Program-made: the position numbers and the translations under genes
DNA from: Alloalcanivorax mobilis
Lineage (GTDB): Bacteria > Pseudomonadota > Gammaproteobacteria > Pseudomonadales > Alcanivoracaceae
Reading direction: 5' to 3'
NCBI RefSeq assembly: GCF_002864685.1
Contig: NZ_NMQZ01000005.1
Coordinates: 85,691 to 149,690, forward strand
Length of the DNA: 64,000 bases
Shown here: piece after piece, positions 1 to 8,669 of the stretch
Layout of the letters: each line of letters begins with the position of its first letter
How positions within the stretch are numbered: position 1 is the stretch's first letter
Notes under the pieces: model-generated
Told to the model about the DNA's origin: nothing
The model's input: the letters and a program-made list of their open reading frames with translations, nothing else
The model's database searches: none

Positions 1-2
1 TG

Positions 3-137
3 CGCCGGGCGCTGGCCGACAAACACCGCCTGCTGCAGGCCAGCCGCGAGGAAGGCGAGAAAATCTATCGCCGCTACTTTGAGAAGGAGCCGGCGTTTCC
101 GCTGCCGTTCAGCGAACATCCGGGCAAGGACATCTGA
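3..137 (+). CDS. C-terminal fragment of an unidentified protein
   Basis: An open frame enters from the left edge and ends at TGA 135-137, giving 44 residues rich in Arg, Glu and aromatic residues (it contains EKIYRRYFEKEP) and ending HPGKDI. I do not recognise the family. The stop is one base from the ATG of the downstream LPS-kinase-like gene, so the two are probably co-transcribed and the missing gene may also act on the envelope. That role is only inferred from position. Confidence 0.55.
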   Translation, partial: RRALADKHRLLQASREEGEKIYRRYFEKEPAFPLPFSEHPGKDI

Positions 138-138
138 G

Positions 139-1515
139 ATGGCCGTGCCGAGCGCCGGAGCCGACGAGCCCCTCACTTCCCTGCGCGAACTGGCCGCCGC
201 CGGCCGCGAGCCACGGTTGCCGGCCCGCCTCGCCACCGTCTTCGGCGATCTGATTCTGGAGCGCACACTGCGGCTGCTGCCGGGCCGGCGGCTCACCGCG
301 CGCGCGCGGCTGGCCGGCGAGCCGGTGATCGCCAAGCTGTTCTTTGCCGATCGCAAGGCGCGTCGGGAGGCCGCCCGGGAAGCGGCGCGGCTGGCGCGGC
401 TGGAGGCGCTGGCGGTACCGGCGCCGCGCTTGCTCGGTGACAGCGGTGGCACCGAGCAGGGCCGGGTGCTGACGTTGCAATGTCTGCCCGGCGAGAGCGC
501 GTTGGCGGTGTATGCGCATGCCTACCCGCGCGGCCAGGGCGAATCGGTGGTGACGCGGTTGGTCGCCTTCGTCGCCGAATTGCACCGCCAGGGCTGTGTG
601 CAAAGTGACGCCCACCTGGGCAATTTTCTGATCGACGGTTCGTGCCTGTATCTGGTCGACGCCGGCAGCGTGTTGATCCGCAGGCGGCTTTCGGCGGCGG
701 CCAAACGCGACAATCTGGCCGCGCTGCTGGCCCAGTTCTATCCGCTGGATTGCCTTGACCTGAATGCCATTCGCCACGCCTACGGCCCCGACGCGCCCAC
801 TCTGGACGCGTTAGCGGCGGCGTTGGCCCGGGCCCGGACGCGGCGCTATCGGCACGCCTTGAAAAAGATCCACCGCGAGTGCAGCGATTACGCGGTGGTG
901 CGCGCGGCCGGGCTGGCCGGCATGGCCAGCCGCTCTCTGGAGGAGGACTTCCAGGCGCTGATGGCCGCCGGCATTGATCGGCAAATGGCCGAAGGTGAAA
1001 CCCTCAAGCCTGGCAACAGCAGCACCGTCAGCCGGGTGCGGTGGCGTGGCCACGATTGGGTGATCAAACGCTACAACACCAAGAGCCCGGGCCACCGGCT
1101 GCGCAAGCAATTCAAGCCCAGCCGCGCGTCGCGCTCGTGGCGCAACGCGCGCTGGCTGGAGCTGATCGGCCTGGCGACGCCAGCGCCGGTGGGCTATGCC
1201 GAGCGGCGTCCGTTCGGTGTGCTCGATACCGCCTATTTCGTTTGTCAGTATGTGGCCGGTCCGTCCCTGGCGGAGTTGCCCGCCGGCCCCGACCTGACCG
1301 CCGCCCAGCAGCAAATGGAGCGGGTGTTTGATTTGATGAAGGTCCTGAATTTCAATCACGGCGATCTCAAGGCCACCAACTTTTTGTGGGTGGCGCAGCG
1401 GCTGTGTGTGCTGGATCTGGACGCCATGCGACTGGAACTGCCCGCCGGCGAGGTGGAAACGCTGGTGGAGCGGGACCGCGCCCGCTGGCGGCGCAATTTC
1501 ACGAAGGAGGCTTAG
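139..1515 (+). CDS. Tandem LPS-kinase-like (WaaP/InaA/Kdo kinase fold) protein
   Basis: A 458-residue protein with two protein-kinase-like phosphotransferase halves. The N-terminal half has a catalytic-loop-like DAHLGNFL (Asp near 157) followed by VDAGS (Asp near 174). The C-terminal half has NHGDLKATNFLW (Asp near 409) followed by LDLDAM (Asp near 428). Single-domain relatives phosphorylate heptose or Kdo in the inner core of LPS, in the cytoplasm. The ATG at 139 is preferred over an upstream in-frame start because it directly follows the previous stop at 137. Both halves keep the HxD/DxxxxN and second-Asp pattern, so two phosphorylations are possible, though one half could be regulatory. 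The stop codon TAG overlaps the left end of the inverted-repeat element at 1513-1781. The fold is fairly sure; the substrate is inferred from the LPS genes nearby. Confidence 0.8.
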   Translation: MAVPSAGADEPLTSLRELAAAGREPRLPARLATVFGDLILERTLRLLPGRRLTARARLAGEPVIAKLFFADRKARREAAREAARLARLEALAVPAPRLLGDSGGTEQGRVLTLQCLPGESALAVYAHAYPRGQGESVVTRLVAFVAELHRQGCVQSDAHLGNFLIDGSCLYLVDAGSVLIRRRLSAAAKRDNLAALLAQFYPLDCLDLNAIRHAYGPDAPTLDALAAALARARTRRYRHALKKIHRECSDYAVVRAAGLAGMASRSLEEDFQALMAAGIDRQMAEGETLKPGNSSTVSRVRWRGHDWVIKRYNTKSPGHRLRKQFKPSRASRSWRNARWLELIGLATPAPVGYAERRPFGVLDTAYFVCQYVAGPSLAELPAGPDLTAAQQQMERVFDLMKVLNFNHGDLKATNFLWVAQRLCVLDLDAMRLELPAGEVETLVERDRARWRRNFTKEA

Positions 1516-1781
1516 GGCCTGTTCACACTCATTATGATGGTCGCGTTGCTGCCCCAAAGCGGGCCAGGCAAGGCGCGAGGAGAGAGGGTTAGTATGCTAA
1601 ATGACCGACGAGCAACACCGCCTGGCCCGCTTTGGGGCGCAACCCGAAGGGCCGGGGCCGTTTTCGCGCAATCCCGCGTTGCGGTTCGCTTGTGTGGCGG
1701 CCCACACCACGCTCACCGCGCCTTGGTTTGCGCGAAAACGACCTCCGGCGCGGCCATCATAATGAGTGTGAACAGGCCCTA
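1513..1781. mobile_element. 269-bp MITE-like element with perfect 28-bp terminal inverted repeats
   Basis: Bases 1513-1540 (starting TAGGGCCTGTTCACACTC) are the exact reverse complement of 1754-1781. The outermost bases are TA at both ends, consistent with TA target duplication as made by IS630/Tc1-mariner-type transposases. The interior has no credible gene but is highly structured: 1551-1569 is the exact reverse complement of 1620-1638, and there are further dyads built on GTTTTCGCGCAA and on GTGTGG/CCACAC. Removing the element and one TA leaves the upstream gene ending in the same TAG, so the insertion was neutral for that protein. The element lies between the kinase gene and the neuB operon and could carry or insulate transcription. 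The transposase family is inferred; no transposase is in the window. Confidence 0.85.
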
Positions 1782-1898
1782 GGTCACTCCCGCCTGCGCG
1801 CTTCCTGCCTGTACAATGGGGGCCGGCAGGCCCGAAGATGAGCGCCACGGTTGAATCCCGCGCCGCTTTCCGTAACCACGTTCGCGCAAAGGCTCAGC

Positions 1899-2957
1899 AT
1901 GGAAAACGCTACCCAAAACGCCAGTTTTAGCATCGCCGGCCGGGCCATCGGCCCGGACCACAAGCCCCTGGTGATCGCCGAGATCGGCATCAATCACGAA
2001 GGCAGCCTGGAGACCGCCAAGGCGATGGTCGATGCCGCGCAACGGGCTGGCGTGGAGATGATCAAACATCAGACCCATGTGGTCGCCGATGAGATGTCCG
2101 GCGCCGCCAAAAAAGTGATCCCGGGCAACGCTTCGGTGTCGATCTACGAGATCATGGACCGCTGCAGCCTGGACGAAGAGCAGGAAACGGAGCTCAAGAA
2201 CTACGTTGAGTCCAAGGGCATTATTTTCATCAGTACGCCGTTTTCCCGCGCCGCCGCCGACCGCCTGGAAAGAATGAACGTACCGGCCTACAAGATCGGC
2301 TCCGGCGAGTGCAACAACTACCCGTTGTTGAAACACATCGCCGGGTTTGGCAAGCCGGTCATCCTCAGCACCGGCATGAACAACATCGAGAGCATCCGCA
2401 AAGCGACGAGGATTTTCGATGAGGCAGGGGTTCCCTATGGGTTGCTGCACACCACCAACCTGTACCCGACGCCGGCGCACCTGGTGCGTCTGGGCGCGAT
2501 GAGCGAACTGGGCCGTGAATTTCCGGGTGTGGTGATCGGGTTGTCCGATCACACCATCTCCAACCACGCCTGCTTCGCGGCGGTGGCGCTGGGCGCCTCG
2601 ATTCTGGAGCGTCACTTCACCGACACCATGTCGCGGCCGGGCCCGGACATCGTCAACTCCATGGACGAGACCGCCACCCGCGAACTGCTGGAAGGCTCCG
2701 AGCTGATCTGGCGGATGCGCGGCGGTAAGAAAGAAGCCGCCGCCGAAGAGCGGGTCACCAGCGATTTCGCCTTCGCCAGCGTGGTGACCATCAAGGCCAT
2801 CGCCGCCGGCGAACCCTTCACCAAGGACAACCTCTGGGTGAAGCGCCCCGGCACCGGTGAAATTCTCTCCGAGCATTACGAGGATTTGCTTGGCAAAACC
2901 GCCGCCCGCGCGATCCACGCCGACGAGCAGCTTGGCTGGGGCGACGTGTCGGAATGA
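1899..2957 (+). CDS. neuB: N-acetylneuraminate synthase (NeuB family)
   Basis: A 352-residue sialic acid synthase. The family condenses ManNAc (or a related hexosamine) with phosphoenolpyruvate to make N-acetylneuraminate in the cytosol. The N-terminal TIM-barrel domain starts with [12 protein letters not shown] and includes [13 protein letters not shown] and LSDHT. The C-terminal antifreeze-like SAF domain spans about residues 285-352 ([19 protein letters not shown]). ATG 1899 is chosen because AAAGG lies 7-8 bases upstream; an earlier in-frame TTG at 1851 would add 16 atypical residues. The stop overlaps the neuC start as ATGA, so the genes are translationally coupled. Legionaminic or pseudaminic acid synthases are close relatives, but the extra enzymes those pathways need are absent here, which favours Neu5Ac. 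Confidence 0.88.
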   Translation: MENATQNASFSIAGRAIGPDHKPLVIAEIGINHEGSLETAKAMVDAAQRAGVEMIKHQTHVVADEMSGAAKKVIPGNASVSIYEIMDRCSLDEEQETELKNYVESKGIIFISTPFSRAAADRLERMNVPAYKIGSGECNNYPLLKHIAGFGKPVILSTGMNNIESIRKATRIFDEAGVPYGLLHTTNLYPTPAHLVRLGAMSELGREFPGVVIGLSDHTISNHACFAAVALGASILERHFTDTMSRPGPDIVNSMDETATRELLEGSELIWRMRGGKKEAAAEERVTSDFAFASVVTIKAIAAGEPFTKDNLWVKRPGTGEILSEHYEDLLGKTAARAIHADEQLGWGDVSE

Positions 2958-4090
2958 AAAAGCGGATTCTTTTTCTGACCGGCACGCGCGCCGATTTCGG
3001 TAAGCTGAAATCGCTGATCAGCTCGGTCGAGGACGCCGAGCGATTCGAGTACGGCATCTTCGCCACCGGCATGCACATGATGTCCAAGTACGGACTCACC
3101 GTGAATGAGATCGGCAAATCCGGCTTCACCAACGTGTTCACCTACATGAACCAGAGTGAGGGCGACGCCATGGAGGTGGTGCTGGCCAACACCATCACCG
3201 GGTTGAGCCGTTACCTGCAGGAACACCATTACGATCTGATCGTGGTGCACGGTGACCGGGTTGAGGCGCTGGCCGGGGCCACGGTGGGCGCCCTGCGCAA
3301 TATCCTGGTGGCCCATGTGGAAGGTGGCGAGGTCTCCGGCACCATCGACGAACTGATGCGCCACGCCATCACCAAGATGTCGCACTTGCATTTCGTTGCC
3401 AGCGAAACCGCCCGCCGCCGCTTGATTCAACTCGGTGAAGATGAGAACAACATCTTCCTGATCGGTTCGCCGGACGTGGACGTGATGCTCTCCGACGCGC
3501 TGCCGAGCCTGGAACAGGCGCGCCAGCGCTATGAGATTCCGTTCCAGGATTACGCCATTTGCATGCTCCATCCGGTGACCACCGAAGACGAGGTGGAGCG
3601 CAAACAAAGCGCTCGCCGTTATGTCGACGCGCTGATCGACAGCGGCCGTCATTACGTGGTGATTTATCCGAATAACGATCAGGGCTGCGAGGCCATCTTC
3701 GAAGCCTATGAGAAGATCGCGGAGCACCCGCGTTTCCGTCTGTTCCCGTCGTTGCGGTTTGAATATTTTCTGACCCTGCTCAAGCACGCCGATTTTATCA
3801 TCGGCAACTCCAGTGCCGGCATTCACGAAGCGCCCATCTACGCGGTCCCCACCATCAACGTGGGCAAGCGCCAGCACAACAGAATGGTCCATGAGGGCAT
3901 TCGCAACGTCGGCTTCGATCACCAAGACATCATCGCGGCGATCACCGAGACGCTGGCCGCCGAGCGCCATGCGCCACTCTACCATTACGGCGAAGGCGGC
4001 AGTGCCGGCAAGTTCATGGACACGCTGCGCGACGATGCCTTCTGGGCGACGCCCAATCAGAAGCATTTCAAGGATCTGGTGTTTCCATGA
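2954..4090 (+). CDS. neuC: UDP-N-acetylglucosamine 2-epimerase, hydrolysing (NeuC/LegG family)
   Basis: A 378-residue GT-B-fold epimerase. NeuC converts UDP-GlcNAc to ManNAc plus UDP, supplying NeuB. Visible signatures are TGTRADFGK at the N-terminus, [26 protein letters not shown], and [13 protein letters not shown] near the C-terminus. Length fits the family. It overlaps neuB by four bases and neuA by four bases, a tight three-gene operon. The homologue LegG acts on a UDP-diacetamido sugar, but no genes for making that sugar are nearby. The first committed step of sialic acid synthesis is therefore encoded here, so the cell can make sialic acid rather than only scavenge it. Confidence 0.88.
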   Translation: MKKRILFLTGTRADFGKLKSLISSVEDAERFEYGIFATGMHMMSKYGLTVNEIGKSGFTNVFTYMNQSEGDAMEVVLANTITGLSRYLQEHHYDLIVVHGDRVEALAGATVGALRNILVAHVEGGEVSGTIDELMRHAITKMSHLHFVASETARRRLIQLGEDENNIFLIGSPDVDVMLSDALPSLEQARQRYEIPFQDYAICMLHPVTTEDEVERKQSARRYVDALIDSGRHYVVIYPNNDQGCEAIFEAYEKIAEHPRFRLFPSLRFEYFLTLLKHADFIIGNSSAGIHEAPIYAVPTINVGKRQHNRMVHEGIRNVGFDHQDIIAAITETLAAERHAPLYHYGEGGSAGKFMDTLRDDAFWATPNQKHFKDLVFP

Positions 4091-4782
4091 TCGAAGGCAA
4101 AAGCGTATTGGCGCTGATCACCGCCCGTGGCGGCTCCAAGGGGATTCCCGGCAAGAACATCAAACCCCTCGCCGGCAAGCCGCTGATCGCCTGGTCCATC
4201 GAGGCGGCCCGCGCGTCGCGATACGTGGACCGGTTGGTGGTGTCCAGCGACGCCGGCGACATCCTCGAGGTGGCGCGCCGCTACGGGGCGGAAGTACCGT
4301 TCACCCGGCCCGAGGCGCTGGCGGCGGATGACACCGGCAGCATGGAGGTGATTCTGCACGCTCTGCAGGCGCTGGATCAGCCCTACGATTATCTGTTGCT
4401 GCTGCAACCGACCTCGCCGTTTCGTACCGCCGCCGACATCGACGACGCCCTGGAACAGACCGTTCGCGAGGGCGCTTCGTTGACCGTCTCGGTGGCCCGT
4501 CTCAAGAAACATCCGATGTTCATGTACAAAGTGGAAGGCGGCAAACTGGTGCCGTTTTTCGACAACTCGGGTACCCAATTGCGGCGCCAGGATATGCCCG
4601 CCGCGTTCGAGCATAACGGCGCCTTGTACATCGCCCGGGTGCCGTACCTGTTGCAAGCGCGCAGTTTTAACACCCCGGAAGCGACCCCCTATGTGATGGA
4701 CGGCCCGGTCAACCTGGACATCGACACCCCGGAAGACTGGGAGCAGGCCGAGCGGCTGGCCGCCCGTCTCGGGCTGGCCTGA
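4087..4782 (+). CDS. neuA: CMP-N-acetylneuraminate cytidylyltransferase
   Basis: A 231-residue CMP-sialic acid synthetase that activates Neu5Ac with CTP. The nucleotide-binding N-terminus reads ALITARGGSKGIPGKN, followed by LQPTSPFR and the substrate loop RRQDMP. The C-terminus has LDIDTPEDW, typical of this group. It lacks the extra C-terminal esterase domain of long NeuA proteins, so it is the short single-domain form. Its start overlaps the neuC stop (ATGA), and ten bases separate it from the sialyltransferase-like gene, consistent with one transcript making and using CMP-Neu5Ac. Confidence 0.9.
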   Translation: MIEGKSVLALITARGGSKGIPGKNIKPLAGKPLIAWSIEAARASRYVDRLVVSSDAGDILEVARRYGAEVPFTRPEALAADDTGSMEVILHALQALDQPYDYLLLLQPTSPFRTAADIDDALEQTVREGASLTVSVARLKKHPMFMYKVEGGKLVPFFDNSGTQLRRQDMPAAFEHNGALYIARVPYLLQARSFNTPEATPYVMDGPVNLDIDTPEDWEQAERLAARLGLA

Positions 4783-4791
4783 GGAGCGCCC

Positions 4792-5826
4792 ATGACTCGC
4801 ACGGTGGCGGTCTACTTCACCAAGACCGAACTTGAGGTGCTCTCCTCGGAGATCATCGCCGGCACCTACGAGCACGGCAGTGACAATCTTCTCGTGCATC
4901 AGGGCCGGCGGGCGCCACAGATCATCCGTGAGCGCACTTTCCGCTCGGTGCTGCGTTTCGACGACGCCAAGCAAAGCGGCAAGCGGCGCGAGAAAGCGCG
5001 CATCGTCGAGAACCTGGAAGCGCTGGCGCACGCGGTGGGCGATGGCGGCGAAGTGCCCTCGGCCATTAAGCTGCATCTGCCGCGCACTTCAACGTCACGC
5101 TCCAATTACGCGATCCGCTTTCTGGAGAGGGCGTTTCCCCACGCCCGCGTGGAAATCTGTTTGATTCCCCACGGTTTGGTGAGCGTGGAAATCACGCCTT
5201 TGACTTTGAAGTACCGCTGGCGCTTTTTCCGCCGGCGCTGGCATCCGGTGCACCTGCTGTTCCCGGCGCTGCGCTACTACACCCCGAAAGGTGACCTGAT
5301 CGGCGGTCTGGACCCGAAGGTGAGCACGGTCTACACCTTTCAGGGTATGCCCACGCCGTACCCGCTGGAGAAGACCCGTGAACTGAGCGGCGCGCGGGAA
5401 TATCTGCAAGCGGCCTCCGAGGGCGCGCCCAGGCAACGCTGCGCTCTGATCATCGGGCAGCCGCTGGTGATGCATAACCGGCTCAGCGCCGGGCAAGAGA
5501 AGGCCGCCTCGGACCAGGTGGCGCAATGGCTCAGCGAGCACGGCTATCAACAGGTCTACTACAGCAAGCACCCGCGCAGCGGCGAGCACCTGGATTTCTA
5601 CCAGGACCAGTACTCGATATTGCAACAACAGGGCGCGGTGGAGGTGGTGCTTTGTGAGCTGCGACCGGAGGTGGTGATCTCCTGCTACAGCACCGCGCTG
5701 GTAACCACCAAGGTGCTGTTTGGCGAGGACATCCGCGCGCTCTCGTTTGCTTTGGATAAAGTCGACCTGCCCAGCCGGGCGAGCCTGGGCGCCTATATGA
5801 ACGGCGTCGGCGTGGAGTTGCTGTAA
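4792..5826 (+). CDS. Probable sialyltransferase, polysialyltransferase-like
   Basis: A 344-residue protein directly after neuA, started by ATG 4792 with GAGGAGCGCC upstream. It shows an HP motif (YYSKHPRSGEH, near residue 260) and a downstream serine/threonine motif (SCYSTAL, near 300), the arrangement seen in bacterial sialyltransferases of the GT38/GT52 type. IPHGLVSVE near residue 123 resembles the acceptor-region motif of capsule transferases. The likely role is transfer of Neu5Ac from CMP-Neu5Ac to a surface glycan. Linkage and acceptor cannot be read from sequence, and the family assignment rests on motifs plus position at the end of the neu operon. The gene ends 14 bases from the convergent pyruvyltransferase-family gene. 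Confidence 0.6.
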   Translation: MTRTVAVYFTKTELEVLSSEIIAGTYEHGSDNLLVHQGRRAPQIIRERTFRSVLRFDDAKQSGKRREKARIVENLEALAHAVGDGGEVPSAIKLHLPRTSTSRSNYAIRFLERAFPHARVEICLIPHGLVSVEITPLTLKYRWRFFRRRWHPVHLLFPALRYYTPKGDLIGGLDPKVSTVYTFQGMPTPYPLEKTRELSGAREYLQAASEGAPRQRCALIIGQPLVMHNRLSAGQEKAASDQVAQWLSEHGYQQVYYSKHPRSGEHLDFYQDQYSILQQQGAVEVVLCELRPEVVISCYSTALVTTKVLFGEDIRALSFALDKVDLPSRASLGAYMNGVGVELL

Positions 5827-5839
5827 ACCGCGACATTGG

Positions 5840-6985
5840 TCAAGCGATGCGCGCGAAGAACTCTTGATAAAATTCGGTGGTGCGGTTTTTCTGTTGGGCG
5901 ATTTCGTTCTCGTTGATACGAAGGTTGCCCCTTTCGTAATCGCTGGCCTTGCCGATCACGCGGTCGGCGAAGCCCGGGGTGGGTTGCACCACGCTGTCGG
6001 CCATGTCCAGGGATTGATACAGGTGCGAGACGCGGTCAAGCACCGCCATGCCGATGGTGTTGGCGTTCAGGGCGAGGCTGCAAACGTTGGCGTGAAAGCG
6101 GCTGCCGATCACCAGTTCGCTGTGCTGATACACGGAAAACACCAGATTGGCGCCGGCCACATCCTGAATGCAAGGCGCCACCGAGATTTTCTTGCGTTTC
6201 AGAAAATCGTTCTGCCCTTCGAGCAGCGAGAAAATGGCCTTCAGGTCGCCGTGGATGTGCGGCACCAGCACCACATGCTTATTCTGGTGGTGCGAGAAAT
6301 GCTCGATCAGGAGGGAAAGCTCCTGATAGTAGGCGTGTTTGTCGATGGGGCCATGCTGCTGGCTGAGCATGTCGAGTTGGTCGTCGGAAACATTGATGGC
6401 CACGTAGCTGGGCACCGGCATCATCGGGGCCTGGATCTCCGGCTCAAAGAAAAAGCCGCTGTCCAGCACCTCGCCAAAGGCGCCCTGGTACTTGCCGCGG
6501 AACTCGCGGTGCAGGTTGGCGACCGAGCCGTCGTTGCGGAACGCGATGCGCGTATTGTCACGCTCACGAACCTGGTCGAGGAACGCTTCCAGGCGTTGCA
6601 GATTGCCCGCTGGCACCTCTTTGTGCGGAAAGCAGCCGATGCTGGTGATCAGCATGGGCACGGTCAGGGCATCCAGGGCGCGCTGGTCGATGTCGATGGT
6701 GGTGCCGGTGGCGCTGTCGGGCACCCAGTAATCGAGAAAACCGCCGCCGCCGATAATCAGCAGGTCGAAACGGTTGGCGTGGTCGACGAAGTCCAGATCG
6801 AACGCGAGCTTGTCCGCATCGTGGTAATTTTTGTAGAACTTTCTGATTTCCTGTTGCTCTATGCTGGCGTTGTCACCGAGAACGCTGTGCAGAATCGAAT
6901 AGAGGCCGCAGTGGCTGGCGTTGTCGCCAATATTGCCGATAAAGGACGCTACATGCAGAATTTTAAACTTGCTGCCGCTCAACAT
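5840..6985 (-). CDS. Polysaccharide pyruvyl transferase family protein
   Basis: A 381-residue protein with the family's N-terminal pattern (HVASFIGNIGDNA) and glycine-rich motif (IIGGGGFLDYW), and a C-terminal IGSRFHANVCSLAL resembling the SRLHxxI donor-site motif. Relatives transfer pyruvate ketals onto exopolysaccharide or lipid-linked sugars, though some family members act on other sugar substrates. It is the only gene here on the minus strand between the sialyltransferase and the membrane glycosyltransferase, and is transcribed toward the neu operon. Base composition is slightly more AT-rich at the 5' end than in its neighbours, hinting at acquisition with the glycan cluster. Confidence 0.75.
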   Translation of the reverse strand: MLSGSKFKILHVASFIGNIGDNASHCGLYSILHSVLGDNASIEQQEIRKFYKNYHDADKLAFDLDFVDHANRFDLLIIGGGGFLDYWVPDSATGTTIDIDQRALDALTVPMLITSIGCFPHKEVPAGNLQRLEAFLDQVRERDNTRIAFRNDGSVANLHREFRGKYQGAFGEVLDSGFFFEPEIQAPMMPVPSYVAINVSDDQLDMLSQQHGPIDKHAYYQELSLLIEHFSHHQNKHVVLVPHIHGDLKAIFSLLEGQNDFLKRKKISVAPCIQDVAGANLVFSVYQHSELVIGSRFHANVCSLALNANTIGMAVLDRVSHLYQSLDMADSVVQPTPGFADRVIGKASDYERGNLRINENEIAQQKNRTTEFYQEFFARIA

Positions 6986-7172
6986 AGGGCGTTCCCCCGG
7001 GTAAAAAGTCGTTTCTCCTCCGTGTTTTTTTTGAACTCCGCCCCGGCGGTCCTGCCTGGCCGTTTACAGTGTGATGAAATTCGAGGCTTCACCAGGGCCG
7101 GCCGGTGAGCGGGCGACGTGGTTTGGTTATCGAATGTTGCTATATTCTAATGGATGACCAGCGGGTAAATCT

Positions 7173-8669
7173 ATGACACAAGGGCCGCTCCGGCGGGATC
7201 AAGGCGTCACGGCCTGGGACTATCGGCTCCCCCTGGTGCTGACCATGGCCGCCAGCGTGGTTCTTTCGCTGGTGTCGATGCACTATTCGCCGATTCTCAA
7301 CCGCGACGGCATGATGTACATCCATCTGGCGCGACTGATTGGCGACGGCCGGCTGGACAGTGCCCTGGCGCTGTTCGACTGGCCGTTCTTCCCGGCACTG
7401 CTGGCCGCCTTGAAGGCGCTGTTGCCGCTGCCGCTGATTCACATCGCCTATGGCACCAGCCTGCTGTTCGCGGCGCTCACCACCTGGATGCTGGTAGTGC
7501 TGATGCACCGGGCGGTGCCCACCGGCAATATCTGGTGGGCGGTGTTGCTGGCGCTGAGCCTGCCGGCCACCGATCAATATCGCCCGGATGTGCTGCGCGA
7601 CTGGCCGGCCTGGTTCTTCATGTTGCTGTCGGTGTGGGTCTACCTGCGCTATTCCGCTGGCCACGCCTGGCGCTGGGCGCTGGCGTTCTCCGTGACGGTG
7701 CTGGTGGGCGCGCTGTTTCGCCTGGAAGTGGCGGTGATCGCCGCGCCGCTGTTTCTGCTTTCGCTGTTCGAGCGTGGCTACGGCTGGCGCGAGCGCATTC
7801 GCCTGTTCGCGTTGCCGCTGGTCGCCGGCGTGCTGCTGCTGGGGCTGTTGGTGATCGAGGGCGGGCGCTTCAGCCACCGGCTCTGGGATTATTGGAACAC
7901 GGTCAACCCGCTGGTGATCTACGACGGCTTTCGCCAATCCGGTGACGCCCTGGCCGATGCGGTTCTGAACCGGTTTTCCCGGGACTACGGCGCCGCCATC
8001 CTGGCGGTCGGGTTGCTGGTGCTGATCCCGACGAAACTGATTCACTTTTTGTTCGGCCTGCTGCTGCCTTATGCGCTGGAGCGCCGTCACGGCGCCATTG
8101 ATGGCGGGCCGGCGTTGCGCGTATACCGCTGGCTGGCATGGACCTGGTTGCTGCTGGTGACGGTGTTTCTGTTGCGCAACTACTACGCGTCATCACGCTA
8201 CCTGGTGCCGCTGATGCTGTTCCTGATGCCGTTTTTGTATCTCGGGCTGGTGCGGTTGCGCGAGCGTACCGCTCATCGCGGGCTGTGGGCGCTGCTGGTG
8301 TTTCTGATCGTGCTGCACGGCTTGTCGGCGGCGATCGCCACCCGCGGGCCGGAGAAACTGGCGATCCGCGAGGCCGGCACCTGGGCCGGCGAGCATCTGC
8401 CCGCCGACGATCGGGTCTACATTAACAATGGCCAAGTGAACTTCTACTCCGGCCGGCCCTATTTCCGGGGCTCCTCGAACAAGATCCTGGCGCCGCAAGA
8501 GGTCCACAGCGACTGGCAGGTGCTGGCGGTGCGCCGCGCCGACGAAGCGAAAACCCGGCAACGGCTGGACAATGAGTACCAGCTTCTGGAGCGCTTCGAC
8601 AGTGAAGGCTCGGAGGTGGTGCTGGTGTTCGAAAAACTGGCCGTCAATAGCCAGCCAGCGGCTCAGTAG
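7173..8669 (+). CDS. Membrane glycosyltransferase, ArnT/PMT (GT39-like) family
   Basis: A 498-residue protein with roughly ten hydrophobic segments in the first 400 residues and a soluble C-terminal domain. After the first membrane span comes a loop (SPILNRDGMMYIHLAR) that matches the acidic catalytic first loop of GT-C enzymes using polyprenyl-phosphate sugars. Such enzymes add a sugar to LPS or other envelope acceptors on the periplasmic face. It is flanked by surface-glycan genes and ends seven bases past the convergent lipid A acyltransferase stop, so the two 3' ends overlap. The acceptor and sugar are unknown. Confidence 0.7.
   Translation: MTQGPLRRDQGVTAWDYRLPLVLTMAASVVLSLVSMHYSPILNRDGMMYIHLARLIGDGRLDSALALFDWPFFPALLAALKALLPLPLIHIAYGTSLLFAALTTWMLVVLMHRAVPTGNIWWAVLLALSLPATDQYRPDVLRDWPAWFFMLLSVWVYLRYSAGHAWRWALAFSVTVLVGALFRLEVAVIAAPLFLLSLFERGYGWRERIRLFALPLVAGVLLLGLLVIEGGRFSHRLWDYWNTVNPLVIYDGFRQSGDALADAVLNRFSRDYGAAILAVGLLVLIPTKLIHFLFGLLLPYALERRHGAIDGGPALRVYRWLAWTWLLLVTVFLLRNYYASSRYLVPLMLFLMPFLYLGLVRLRERTAHRGLWALLVFLIVLHGLSAAIATRGPEKLAIREAGTWAGEHLPADDRVYINNGQVNFYSGRPYFRGSSNKILAPQEVHSDWQVLAVRRADEAKTRQRLDNEYQLLERFDSEGSEVVLVFEKLAVNSQPAAQ

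Noticed and set aside
1534..1848. Short open frames inside the inverted-repeat element
   Set aside because: They follow the inverted-repeat symmetry, are under 90 codons and resemble no transposase.
1899..4782. Legionaminic or pseudaminic acid pathway instead of sialic acid
   Set aside because: The extra dehydratase, aminotransferase and acetyltransferase genes are not in the window. The possibility stays open if they lie elsewhere.
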